Origin: Trichococcus shcherbakoviae
GTDB taxonomy: Bacteria; Bacillota; Bacilli; Lactobacillales; Aerococcaceae
DNA: 64,000 nt
Reading direction: 5' to 3'
Assembly (NCBI RefSeq): GCF_963666195.1
Contig: NZ_OY762653.1
Location: forward strand, 868,001-932,000
The notes below the pieces were generated by a model. The model did no database searches. It was not told where the DNA came from and was given only the letters and a program-made list of their open reading frames with translations. Positions 35,220 to 43,482 of the stretch are shown in pieces; the stretch's first letter is position 1, and each line of letters starts with the position of its first letter. Made by a program: the position numbers and the translations under genes.

Positions 35220-35888
35220 TCATCCTGCCTGCCCCCCTTTCTGTTGGATGTAGCTCCAGGCTTTTCTGGTCGTGATGTTGTAGATATTTTCCTTTTCGTA
35301 ATTTCCGATCGCGTTCAAGTCGTTCACAGTCCACAAGGAAAATTCCAACGCTAACTGCTTGCCTTTTTCCTGCACGGCATCCGTGAACAACTGATGATTG
35401 ATGTTGATGACTCTTGCATGGCTTCGGGATAATTTGACCAATGCTTCGAGCAATACATTTTCTCCCCATCGCCCGATGTGTTCGCCATGAAATGAATCAT
35501 CCATACCGTTTTCGATGTTCATCAAAATCTGATTGCTCCACTTTAACAGATAGCTGCAGGCTACCGTTCCGCTCAGCTCCACTTGCGGCCAAAGTGCGTG
35601 CTTGTTGGCCAATCCGTACACGGCCTCTTCGAGACCTGTTTCCTTCAGGTCGCAATTGATGCGGATCGGGCTGTTTTTCCGGGCGATATACGCAAACACA
35701 TCTTCCAAGGCGACATAATACTGTCCCTCCTCCAATGTATCGTGGTGCAGAACAAGTTGGTGTTCCTTGTTCATCCGAACATCAACTTTGATGGCGGAAA
35801 TTTCCTGTTTGTCGCAGAAGAACCCAACAAACTCCATGCTGTTGTCCGCCAATCCATCACTGCCGGATTGCGCTGTTAGATAGGACAA
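35220..35888 (-). CDS. Glycerophosphodiester phosphodiesterase-like protein, degenerate active site
   Basis: About 222 residues with the GDPD barrel pattern: DVRMNKEHQLVLHHDTLEEG near the N-terminus, RINCDLKET near 80, and VININHQLFTDAVQ and SLWTVNDLNAIGN further on. Active GDPDs have an HRG motif at the first strand and an E-x-D pair; here the first reads Q-S-G and the second K-V-D, so a catalytic His and a metal Glu are missing. The start is uncertain; TTG 35888 follows AAGGAGG, and a TGC-TATAGT extended -10 (35933-35925) overlaps the earlier ATG 35939. Catalysis is doubtful. Confidence 0.65.
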   Translation of the reverse strand: MSYLTAQSGSDGLADNSMEFVGFFCDKQEISAIKVDVRMNKEHQLVLHHDTLEEGQYYVALEDVFAYIARKNSPIRINCDLKETGLEEAVYGLANKHALWPQVELSGTVACSYLLKWSNQILMNIENGMDDSFHGEHIGRWGENVLLEALVKLSRSHARVININHQLFTDAVQEKGKQLALEFSLWTVNDLNAIGNYEKENIYNITTRKAWSYIQQKGGQAG

Positions 35889-36074
35889 TTCTGATGATAC
35901 CTCCTTCATTTTGCTTATTAATTCACTATAGCAAGGCATTGTAAATATCCCGTCAAAATACAATGAAATATACACGAAGTTTGTAGCATCTTTGTAAACG
36001 AAGTATTTTTTTGTGCGGATGTAAATTTAGTGCCATCAAATGGATTGGGCTGCGGTAGTCACAATGGCCGCCTT

Positions 36075-36215
36075 CTCCGGTGAAGGATTGCCTGGCCGGA
36101 GGAGCGGATATGATCTGACCCTCAGCTCCGGTCAGCCGCTGTTCGCCGAAGTTGGGGATGAAATAGGACCGTCTTCTACGGCGAAAGTTCGCTTGGCCGG
36201 AGCTGACGGTCAGAC
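36075..36215. repeat. Hairpin repeat array, family B, about 3 units of 51 bp
   Basis: CTCCGG-type half-sites start at 36075, 36126 and 36176 (CTACGG). The partner CCGGAG appears as GGCCGGAG at 36096-36103 and 36196-36202; in the middle unit it is TCGCCGAAG. One unit (CAGCTCCGGTCA...GGACC) closely matches the first unit at 11029. It lies downstream of the GPH transporter gene. The rest of 35889-36294 shows only a promoter and terminator. Confidence 0.72.
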
Positions 36216-36233
36216 ATTAAAAAAAGACAGCAC

Positions 36234-36277
36234 ACAAAAAAGAGGCACCACCCTGATCAACAGGATGGTGCCCCTTT
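36234..36277 (-). terminator. Terminator of the GPH transporter gene
   Basis: On the minus strand GGGGCACCATCCTG-TTGAT-CAGGGTGGTGCC followed by TCTTTTTTG, 18 bp after the stop. Confidence 0.9.
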
Positions 36278-36294
36278 AACGAGCTTACTTCATA

Positions 36295-37746
36295 TTATTT
36301 TGCTGCTTGTTTACGGCGTTCTGACAAGATCGCCACGTTCTCTGCAACTTTTTCCTTAGTCAACGGATAGATGAACCATAGACATAACGCAACGCCTGTG
36401 TACCCGATAGCCGGCACGAGTGTAGCCACATCGTAGATGCTGTTAAGAACAGAAGCTTCTTGTGTTGCCGCAGCTGATGCATAACCGATAGCAGCCAGTG
36501 CGAAACCGCCCAATCCGCCAGCCAATGCTTGTCCAAGTTTTCTTGAGAAGGAGTAGACGGCGTATACTGTACCGCTATCCGCACTTCCGGTTTTGACTTC
36601 TTGGTAGTCGATGATGTCTGTGATGAATGCCCAGATAACAACGTTGAAGTAGTTCATTCCCAGACTTGCAAGAAATGCCATCGGAAGGAAGACCATTACA
36701 TTATCCGTATGCATAAAGTACAGGACTGCATATACAACTGCTGAGAAGAACAACGCTACTGTCGCTGATTCTTTTTTACCAAAACGAGAAGCGATTTTAT
36801 TTGCAAAAGGTGCAATCATCAGCGTACCGATAGTACCAAGGATACCGGCAACAGCCAATGTTTTGGAACTCTTGAAATAATCAGCGTACAGATATGCGTT
36901 CATCGTGTTCACCAACAGCATGGACAACAACAGGAAGATCGCTGCAGCGATGATTCCGCCTAGTGCGCGGTTTGTTGATAAGCCTTTGACAAGAACAGCC
37001 ATTTCTTTACCGAAAGATTGTTTTTCAATTGCCGGTTTTTGCGGAATCTGTACACGTTCGATCGTGAAGTGATAGCAGAACTGATATAGCGCGAAAGCAA
37101 GCACTGCAAAGATTGCAGCAATGATCGTGAAGCGTTCCGGAATGACTACTTGTGCACCGTTCGCATCAGTCGTATAGACGAACAAAGGAACAAAGAATGA
37201 GATGAAGATGCTGGCAATGCTGGCTCCCATGCTGCGGAATACAGAAAGTGATGCACGGTCTTCAGGTTTCTCACTGATTACGGATGCCATCGATCCATAA
37301 GGAATGTTGATCGCTGTGTAGCAGATGCTTCCCCAGAACAGATACGTAACAAAAATGTAGACGATTTTTGCAGTCATAGACCAGTTTTGAACGACTGATA
37401 AGAACATCAGGAAACCGGCGATAACAGCGAATGGTGCTACACGTTTGATCCAAACACGGAAGCGGCCGTCTTTCGAAGGCTTCAGGGTATCAACGAGACG
37501 TCCCATACCCATATCGGTAAAAGCATCAATAATTCGTGCTGACAAGAACAACGTACCGACAACTGCTCCGCTGATTCCTAATACTTTTGTATAGAACAAC
37601 ATCAAGAAAGAACTTGAGAAAATGAAGAACAAGTCATTTGCCATATCCCCCGCCATATAGGCTATTTTATCCAGTAATCCGAATTCCCTTACATTTTTTT
37701 TGTCATCGGTTACATTTTGTACTTTATTTGCGCTTGCGTGTTGCAT
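36295..37746 (-). CDS. GPH-family sugar:cation symporter (MFS)
   Basis: A 483-residue transporter with 12 hydrophobic helices of the glycoside-pentoside-hexuronide:cation symporter family. Typical features are the N-terminal REFGLLDKIAYMAGDMANDLFF segment, GRLVDTLKPSKDGRFRVWIKR near residue 88, and a late FAAAIGYASA-like helix region. It imports a sugar with H+ or Na+; substrate unknown. Start ATG 37746 follows AAGGGG; the longer reading has no ribosome site. Upstream cre-like sites suggest catabolite control. It has its own terminator. Confidence 0.92.
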   Translation of the reverse strand: MQHASANKVQNVTDDKKNVREFGLLDKIAYMAGDMANDLFFIFSSSFLMLFYTKVLGISGAVVGTLFLSARIIDAFTDMGMGRLVDTLKPSKDGRFRVWIKRVAPFAVIAGFLMFLSVVQNWSMTAKIVYIFVTYLFWGSICYTAINIPYGSMASVISEKPEDRASLSVFRSMGASIASIFISFFVPLFVYTTDANGAQVVIPERFTIIAAIFAVLAFALYQFCYHFTIERVQIPQKPAIEKQSFGKEMAVLVKGLSTNRALGGIIAAAIFLLLSMLLVNTMNAYLYADYFKSSKTLAVAGILGTIGTLMIAPFANKIASRFGKKESATVALFFSAVVYAVLYFMHTDNVMVFLPMAFLASLGMNYFNVVIWAFITDIIDYQEVKTGSADSGTVYAVYSFSRKLGQALAGGLGGFALAAIGYASAAATQEASVLNSIYDVATLVPAIGYTGVALCLWFIYPLTKEKVAENVAILSERRKQAAK

Positions 37747-37847
37747 TTCATGACCCCTTTTCTTATATTGATAAATCGACGCCGAACCAGTTGATAAAAT
37801 GGATAGAAACAATATCACATTGCGATACTCGGTTGCGATTAAAAAAC

Positions 37848-37861
37848 GATAAACGTTTTCA
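37848..37861. promoter_or_regulatory. cre-like CcpA site
   Basis: On the minus strand TGAAAACGTTTATC matches TGWAANCGNTNWCA at 12 of 14 positions, upstream of the GPH transporter gene. Confidence 0.55.
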
Positions 37862-37985
37862 AATGAAACGACGTAACATTTACACACAAAATATACCACG
37901 CATTTTTTGCGCATACAACGGATTTATTATTAACAATTTGTGAACGTTTTTCACGATATCTGTCCTGTTCTTGATCCACCAATTA

Positions 37986-37999
37986 TGTAAACGATACCA
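37986..37999. promoter_or_regulatory. cre-like site / LacI-family operator
   Basis: TGTAAACGATACCA matches the CcpA cre consensus at 13 of 14 positions. Its minus-strand half TGGTATCG is also identical to half of the local LacI operator at 41202. It overlaps the tail of the PTS operon terminator. Confidence 0.55.
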
Positions 38000-38041
38000 A
38001 AAAGACCAGCTATCCATATGTTACTGTGGATAGTTGGTCTG
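37998..38041 (-). terminator. Terminator of the alpha-glucoside PTS operon
   Basis: On the minus strand AGACCAACTATCCA ... TGGATAGCTGGTCT followed by TTTTT, just after the PTS gene stop. Confidence 0.88.
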
Positions 38042-38045
38042 AAAA

Positions 38046-39467
38046 TTAATGCTGTATTTTGACCTTCGTCACAATTGTTTCATTCCCCATCACCAGCACG
38101 TTCGTCAACACAAAGGCCAGGATGAAGGTAGCGATGCCGATCACAACATACATCGTCAATTGGTACGGATCGTAAATATACATCAGCGGCGACAACAACA
38201 CCGCCAATCCGTAACTGTTCGCCTGGATCCCTAGCAGCGAAAGGGCCATGCCTCCCAGAGCGGAACTCGCCAACATCACGCCGATCGCCTTCATACCGGT
38301 GCGCATCACGACCCCGAACAGCGCCGGTTCGCTGATGCCCAGCATCTGGGTAACGGTCGCGGAAATGCCGGCCGTTTTTACGGCGGCGCTGTTTGTCCGC
38401 AAAGCAATCGCCAGACACACGGCAGCGTTCGCGAAGCCGTACATCGCGCAAACTGTGATCAGCGGGTTGAATCCGGTTGAAGCGATCAGCGACGTTTCGA
38501 TCATGATGAACATGTGGTGCATTCCGGTCATGACCGCTATCGGATAGAGGAAACCGATGATCAGGCCGCCGATACCAAACGGCAAATGCAGGAACATCTC
38601 GATCAGTTTGACAGCCTGAGCTTCAAACCCGTGCACCAAGGGGCCGAGCACAAACAGCGCGATGAATACGGAAACCAGGATGACCACAAACGGCGTGAAA
38701 ATTAGGTCCATCGCGTTCGGCATCACCTTACGCAGCTTCTTCTCCAGATTGGCGCCGATGATCCCGGTGATCAAGGCAGTCAAAATGGAGCCTTGGTAAC
38801 CGACCAATGGAATGACACCGAAAGCCATAATCGGTTCAGCAGTTCCGCCCGCTACGGCATAAGCATTCGGCAAGGCCGGCGAAACCAGCATCAAACCGAT
38901 TAGGAAGCCGATGATAGGCAAACCGCCGACTTTTTTGAACGCCGACCAACAGATAAAGGCGGTCAGGAAACCGAAGGCTGTGTCCGTCAACACGGTCACG
39001 CTGGCGCTCAGCCAAGTTGGTATGGCATCAGGCGTAAGCCCCATCGCGCCCAGTACGGTTTCATTGAAAAGCACGCCCTTCAGTCCCAGGAACAGTCCGG
39101 TTGCGCCCAGAATCGGGATGATCGGGACAAAGATATCCGCAATATTGCGGACTCCCCGCTGCAATGCCGATGATTCATCCCTCGCGATCTCGTCTTTGGA
39201 AGCTTCGCCGAAGGAATATAGCGCTTGCAATTCAGCGTATACTTTATTGACGATGCCGGCTCCGAGGATGATCTGATACTGGCCGGCGTTATAGAAAACG
39301 CCTTTGACTTCTTCCACTTCCTCCACCTGATCGTCATCGATCGCTTTGCGGTCCTTCACCTGCAGACGCAAACGCGTCGCGCAGTGGGTAGCGGAGACGA
39401 TATTATCGTCCCCCACTATCGCTACTATTTTTTTGGCAATCTCCTGGTAATTCGGCAATTTAGACAT
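38046..39467 (-). CDS. PTS EIIBC component, alpha-glucoside type (sucrose/trehalose group)
   Basis: A 473-residue permease of the glucose superfamily. The N-terminal EIIB domain (1-85) has the phosphorylated cysteine in SATHCATRLRLQV near residue 25 and GVFYNAGQYQIILG near 60. The EIIC domain (about 105-473) has ten or so helices, with TWLSASVTVLTDTAFGFLTAF and GMHHMFIMIETSLIASTGFNPL. No EIIA domain is present, so a separate EIIA must serve. Start ATG 39467 is eight bases after AAAGGA and overlaps the end of the glucosidase gene. It brings in and phosphorylates a disaccharide. Confidence 0.92.
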   Translation of the reverse strand: MSKLPNYQEIAKKIVAIVGDDNIVSATHCATRLRLQVKDRKAIDDDQVEEVEEVKGVFYNAGQYQIILGAGIVNKVYAELQALYSFGEASKDEIARDESSALQRGVRNIADIFVPIIPILGATGLFLGLKGVLFNETVLGAMGLTPDAIPTWLSASVTVLTDTAFGFLTAFICWSAFKKVGGLPIIGFLIGLMLVSPALPNAYAVAGGTAEPIMAFGVIPLVGYQGSILTALITGIIGANLEKKLRKVMPNAMDLIFTPFVVILVSVFIALFVLGPLVHGFEAQAVKLIEMFLHLPFGIGGLIIGFLYPIAVMTGMHHMFIMIETSLIASTGFNPLITVCAMYGFANAAVCLAIALRTNSAAVKTAGISATVTQMLGISEPALFGVVMRTGMKAIGVMLASSALGGMALSLLGIQANSYGLAVLLSPLMYIYDPYQLTMYVVIGIATFILAFVLTNVLVMGNETIVTKVKIQH

Positions 39468-41184
39468 GTTCTTCATCCTTTCTGATCACGATGGTTTGGT
39501 ATGGTTTTAAAGTCGATTGCGTTCCGGATTGTTCGATGTTTTCGTAGTTGTTCAATAAAACTTCTCCGGAAACCTTCTCTACTGCGGTTTCCTGATTGCT
39601 CATGTTCACAAAAATCTGGATGACCTCATCCCCGATGCGCTCATAGCCGATTACATCATCAGGCGTCTCCAACGACCTGAATGCTCCATAGATCAGCGTA
39701 TTCTTATACACAGAATGGTCTCTGAGCTGGATCATCTGTTTATAGAAGCTGAAGATGGAATCCGGATCGTTCACTTGATCCGCAGCGTTGACTTCTTCGT
39801 GATCGCCGACTAGTTTGAGCCAAGGTTCTGTTCCCTCATTGAAACCGGCATTTTTCGTGGCATCCCATTGGAAAGGCGTGCGCCCGTTGTCGCGGGAGCG
39901 TTGGTTCACAAAAGCAAGCGATTCTTCCGCGGTGAAGCCCTCCAGCACCGCGCGCGGATAGTTATCCAGGCTGGACACATCATTGAAGTCAGTGATCGAA
40001 TCCCGTTTGAAATTCTTCATGCCGATTTCTTGACCCTGATAAATGTATGGCGTCCCCCGCAAAAAGAAGTAGAGGGTTCCCAAGGCTTTCGCGCCGATTT
40101 GGTTCTGATAGGCTTCATCCTTGATGTATTTAGAAAGGGACCGCGGCTGATCGTGGTTTTCCAGGAAGTTCGCTCCCCAGCCGGCTTTTTGGACAGCTTT
40201 TTGGCTTTCGAAAATCAGTTCCTTCAGTTCCTTCGTCTTCCAGTCGGTCTTGCGGAACCATTCGCTGCCGTTCTCCACATCGATATCCGCATAATGGAAA
40301 TCGAAGATCATGTTGAAATAGCCGCCTTCCCCGATGTATTGGTCAAATTCATCATAAGTCACACCGGGCGCTTCGCCAACAGAAACGCATGGATAGTTGT
40401 TGAAAGTTTTCCGGTTCAGTTCCGCCAAGAAGTCGGCGATTCCCGGACGGTTCCTGCCTTTGTGCTTCACGCTGGCCAAACCATCTGCGCCATCGGCTGG
40501 CATATCGCTGTAATCCTGATCCTTTTTGATGAAGGTGATGGAGTCGATGCGGAAGCCGGCAATGCCTTTCTCCAACCACCAATTGATCATCGCGTAGATT
40601 TCCTCGCGCAAGGCTGGATTTTCCCAGTTCAAGTCCGGCTGTCTTTTGTCGAAGGTATGGAAGTAATACAGGTTTTCATCTTCCGGAACCTTTTCCCAAA
40701 CGCTGCCGCCGAAAATGGACCGCCAGTTGTTCGGCGGGTTTCCGTTCTTGCCTTCTTTGAAGATATAATAGTCCCGGTATTCGCTTGCCGGATTGCGCAA
40801 AGCCTGCTTGAACCAGTCATGTTCATCTGAGGAGTGGTTCACGACCAGATCCAGGATGATGCTGATGTTCCGCTTTTTGGCTTCATCCAACAATTCCTCA
40901 AAATCAGCCATCGAACCGAACTCGGGCTGGATCCCCTGGTAATCGGAAATGTCGTAGCCGTTGTCGACCATCGGTGAAGTGAAGATCGGGCAGATCCACA
41001 GCATCGTAATCCCCAATTCCTCCAGATAAGCCAATTTCTTTGTGATTCCTTTGATGTCCCCGCTGCCGTCGTTGTCGCTGTCATAAAAGCTCTTCGGATA
41101 AACCTGATAGACGACATCTTCTTTCCACCACTGCTTTTGTTCCATGCGTTCACTGCCCTTTCTTTCCTTGGTTGCGTTATTCAT
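39460..41184 (-). CDS. GH13 alpha-glucosidase (oligo-1,6-glucosidase / trehalose-6-phosphate hydrolase group)
   Basis: A 574-residue glycoside hydrolase family 13 enzyme. Motifs: YQVYPKSFYDSDNDGSGD near residue 27 with a calcium-loop pattern, DLVVNHSS near 112, nucleophile Asp in GFRIDSITF near 213, acid Glu in VSVGEAPG near 273, and FLENHDQPR near 338. The residue after the nucleophile is Ser, unlike the Val common in 1,6-specific enzymes, so specificity is open. Since it is co-transcribed with a PTS permease, its substrate is probably a phosphorylated disaccharide. ATG 41184 follows GGAGGAG. Confidence 0.9.
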   Translation of the reverse strand: MNNATKERKGSERMEQKQWWKEDVVYQVYPKSFYDSDNDGSGDIKGITKKLAYLEELGITMLWICPIFTSPMVDNGYDISDYQGIQPEFGSMADFEELLDEAKKRNISIILDLVVNHSSDEHDWFKQALRNPASEYRDYYIFKEGKNGNPPNNWRSIFGGSVWEKVPEDENLYYFHTFDKRQPDLNWENPALREEIYAMINWWLEKGIAGFRIDSITFIKKDQDYSDMPADGADGLASVKHKGRNRPGIADFLAELNRKTFNNYPCVSVGEAPGVTYDEFDQYIGEGGYFNMIFDFHYADIDVENGSEWFRKTDWKTKELKELIFESQKAVQKAGWGANFLENHDQPRSLSKYIKDEAYQNQIGAKALGTLYFFLRGTPYIYQGQEIGMKNFKRDSITDFNDVSSLDNYPRAVLEGFTAEESLAFVNQRSRDNGRTPFQWDATKNAGFNEGTEPWLKLVGDHEEVNAADQVNDPDSIFSFYKQMIQLRDHSVYKNTLIYGAFRSLETPDDVIGYERIGDEVIQIFVNMSNQETAVEKVSGEVLLNNYENIEQSGTQSTLKPYQTIVIRKDEEHV

Positions 41185-41201
41185 GCTGACTCCTCCGTTT
41201 A

Positions 41202-41215
41202 TGGTATCGATACCA
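41202..41215. promoter_or_regulatory. LacI-family operator upstream of the glucosidase gene
   Basis: TGGTATCGATACCA is a perfect 14-bp palindrome placed 18 bp before the glucosidase start, between it and the regulator gene. A variant copy is at 42262. Confidence 0.85.
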
Positions 41216-41239
41216 CATTTTTGTTTTTTGAGAACCCGC

Positions 41240-42238
41240 CTAAGCGGATTCCCGTTTGATCAATTCTAATTTCAGTTCTTTCGTATCTATCTGATAAGCA
41301 GTCTCTTCGATCTGCGCTACCAACACCTTCGTGGCTTCTCTTCCCAATGCATCGACCGGTTGCGCAATCGTCGTCAACTTGACCGCAAGCATCGCCGTGA
41401 ACGGCTGATTGTCGAAGCCCATGATCGCCAAATCTTCGGGAACTTTCTTCCCTGCCTCCAGGAACTTCTGCAGAATGCCGCTGGCCACTTCATCGCTGCC
41501 TGTAAAGATCGCATCCGGGCGGTTGCTTGCCGGCAAGCTCAAAATGTTCTCGGCAATCTGATGGCCATCCGCGATGGTATGGACCTCCTTGAAGATCCAA
41601 TCTTTCTTCATCGGAAGTCGACTTTCCAAAAGCGCCCTCTCGAATCCCGCTGTCCGGGCATTTCCGTGGCCGCCCTTTGTCAGGCTGCCGCCCGTGCAGT
41701 AGGCGATTTTTTTGTAGCCTTTCCCGATCAGGTAGTTTGTGGCTTCAAAAGTTGCCTGCTCCTGATCCGTATAGACTTGCGGAATCGTCGAACCTGGGAT
41801 CCTTTCGTTGCAGAAAACGATGGGTCCGTACTCTTGATACGTTTCGATCACATCGGGATTGCCTTCTACTGAGCACATGATCAAACCTGTGATCACCTGC
41901 TGTTTCAGCATTTCCAGCATCTTCAGCTCGGCCGCCGGATCATCGTAGGTCTGCATGACCAACACGTTGTAGCCCAAATGCTTGCTGTTCTTCTCGATCG
42001 AATCCACCAGGTAGGAGAAGAATGGATTCGTTATGCGCGAAACCAGGATCCCGATCATGGTGCCTTTTTTGGAGCGCAGTTGTGTCGCCACCATGCTGGG
42101 CGAATAGTTCAATTCATCCATCGCGGCTTTGATGCGTTTCTTCTTCTCATCGGAAATATAAGGATGATCGTTCAGATACCGGGATACTGTTGAAACAGAC
42201 AGCCCGGCCTTTTTCGCAACGTCCTTGATCGTCGCCAT
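41240..42238 (-). CDS. LacI-family transcriptional regulator of the alpha-glucoside operon
   Basis: A 332-residue LacI/GalR repressor. The N-terminal helix-turn-helix is TIKDVAKKAGLSVSTVSRYLN at residues 3-23, with the hinge motif LNYSPSMVATQLRSKKGTMIGIL near 49-70. The rest is a periplasmic-binding-like sensor domain, with a DAIFTGSDEVASGIL motif near 230. It should bind the TGGTATCGATACCA-type operators before the glucosidase gene and in its own promoter, with a sugar phosphate as inducer. ATG 42238 follows AAGGAG. Confidence 0.93.
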   Translation of the reverse strand: MATIKDVAKKAGLSVSTVSRYLNDHPYISDEKKKRIKAAMDELNYSPSMVATQLRSKKGTMIGILVSRITNPFFSYLVDSIEKNSKHLGYNVLVMQTYDDPAAELKMLEMLKQQVITGLIMCSVEGNPDVIETYQEYGPIVFCNERIPGSTIPQVYTDQEQATFEATNYLIGKGYKKIAYCTGGSLTKGGHGNARTAGFERALLESRLPMKKDWIFKEVHTIADGHQIAENILSLPASNRPDAIFTGSDEVASGILQKFLEAGKKVPEDLAIMGFDNQPFTAMLAVKLTTIAQPVDALGREATKVLVAQIEETAYQIDTKELKLELIKRESA

Positions 42239-42261
42239 GCGAATCACTCCTTTCATGTTTG

Positions 42262-42275
42262 TGGTATCGATTTCA
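42262..42275. promoter_or_regulatory. LacI-family operator in the regulator's own promoter
   Basis: TGGTATCGATTTCA shares the first ten bases with the perfect operator at 41202. It lies just downstream of the regulator's -10, so autorepression is likely. Confidence 0.75.
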
Positions 42276-42282
42276 TAAACAG

Positions 42283-42311
42283 AGTATAATGGAACCGATT
42301 CCGAAAGTCAA
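42283..42311 (-). promoter_or_regulatory. Promoter of the LacI-type regulator gene
   Basis: On the minus strand TTGACT (42311-42306), exactly 17 bp, TATACT (42288-42283). Confidence 0.8.
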
Positions 42312-42352
42312 CTGCGATTTTGGAATTTTTTTGTTTTTATGCTGTAGGCTCC

Positions 42353-42398
42353 AAAAAGAGGAACGGGAGCAGTCCAGAGATGCTCCCGTTCCTCTTTT
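42353..42398 (-). terminator. Strong hairpin terminator downstream of the SDR fragment
   Basis: AAAAGAGGAACGGGAGCA / TGCTCCCGTTCCTCTTTT is a perfect 18-bp stem. It probably ended the SDR gene of which only a fragment is left at 42447. Confidence 0.85.
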
Positions 42399-42446
42399 GC
42401 AATTTTAGTCAAAAATCGATTAGATATCTTGCATCTGCAAGTCCAA

Positions 42447-42530
42447 TTAAAGGTCAATCACATCGCCGCCGCCACACCATAAATCTTGGCAATCACGTAG
42501 CTGGCATTGTTGGATTCCAGGAAGACCTAC
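42447..42530 (-). pseudogene. C-terminal fragment of a duplicated SDR gene
   Basis: The minus strand reads VFLESNNASYVIAKIYGV and then, after a one-base frameshift, GGDVIDL and a stop. The intact SDR at 52285 ends VFLASNNASYVTAQIYGVTGGDVIDL. Only about 28 codons remain; everything upstream is lost. The rest of 42531-43019 holds no supportable gene, only AT-rich sequence with a stray ribosome site. Confidence 0.88.
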
Positions 42531-43019
42531 CCAAGTCCTTTTCATTCCACAATACAACGGATACCCTTCAACGACCACCATCATCCCGATTATTGCCCAT
42601 TGTGTCTACATTGTTTCCTCTTTCCAAAATCGCAACGCAAACCGACACGACATTATCACCTCCTGCTCATCGAATGAAACATCCATATCCAAATTCCTTC
42701 CGAAATAAAATCCTCCACCAATAAGTTAGAACCGTCCCCATGAAAGTTCCTTCCCGTTTTTTTGCAGAACCGAGAAGTTTATAAGATTACCTTTACTATG
42801 GGCCCATCAGCTGTTTCATGCACTTTTGTGGAACTGCACCCAACTTCTTTTAGCCCTAAATTAGTTCTTATTTTACATAGAAATACGCCCTATCTGAAAT
42901 ATTTAACACTCCAGTGATGTTTTAGTATCAGGAGCAATTAATAACTTGAAATTACAAAAGGCTCCTTCGTGATATAATCAATACAAATCAGATATTGTTA
43001 TTTGAAGGTGGAATGACTT

Positions 43020-43439
43020 ATGAAACATAAAAAGTTAAAGACTATACCAGAAACTTCTAAAAGAATGGCAAATGTTCATCTGAAAGGTGGAAAAGCTGAG
43101 ATCCTGCTTGCAAAATCACTATGGAATAATGGAGTACGCTACCGTAAAAATTATAAGATACTGCCTGGTTCTCCTGATATTGCTATCACCAAATATAAAA
43201 TCGCCATTTTTGTTGATGGTGAGTTCTGGCGTGGCGAAAATTGGGGTTATCGAAAAAAACGACTCAATAGAAATCGTTATTATTGGATTGAAAAGATAGA
43301 AGAGAACATAGCACGTGATAAAAGAAATGATTTACTTCTACTTAATCTAGGATGGACTCCTCTACACTTTTGGGAAAAACAGGTCATCAAACAGCTTGAT
43401 GATTGCATAGCTATAATCATGAATGAAATCTATAAATAG
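43020..43439 (+). CDS. vsr: Very short patch repair endonuclease Vsr
   Basis: A 139-residue mismatch endonuclease. Vsr nicks T:G mismatches left by deamination of 5-methylcytosine. Family features are TSKRMANVHLKGGKAEILLAKSLW near the N-terminus, with the metal Glu in GKAEILL, YRKNYKILPGSPDIAI with the catalytic Asp, IAIFVDGEFWRGENW with the conserved FVDG-FWHG-type motif, and a late LGWTPLHFWE segment. The usual CFWHGH is altered to E-FWRGE, a possible loss of zinc ligands. Start ATG 43020 follows GAAGGTGGAATG. It sits next to a Sau3AI-type R-M system whose methyltransferase makes 5-methylcytosine. Confidence 0.88.
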   Translation: MKHKKLKTIPETSKRMANVHLKGGKAEILLAKSLWNNGVRYRKNYKILPGSPDIAITKYKIAIFVDGEFWRGENWGYRKKRLNRNRYYWIEKIEENIARDKRNDLLLLNLGWTPLHFWEKQVIKQLDDCIAIIMNEIYK

Positions 43440-43482
43440 ACCGCTAATCTAAAACAATTCAGTTATTTATCAAAGAAGTTGA

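Noticed and set aside
35071-35223. 50-residue frame overlapping the GDPD-like gene stop (ATGA)
   Set aside because: Although the start overlap looks like coupling, the frame runs through a terminator hairpin and ends beyond its T run.
39460-41184. Sucrose isomerase or firm trehalose-6-phosphate hydrolase call for the GH13 enzyme
   Set aside because: The motif after the nucleophile and the loops do not settle specificity; only a group-level call is justified.
42620-42670. Short gene after GGAGGTGATAATG on the minus strand
   Set aside because: Only 15 codons before a stop; chance ribosome site.
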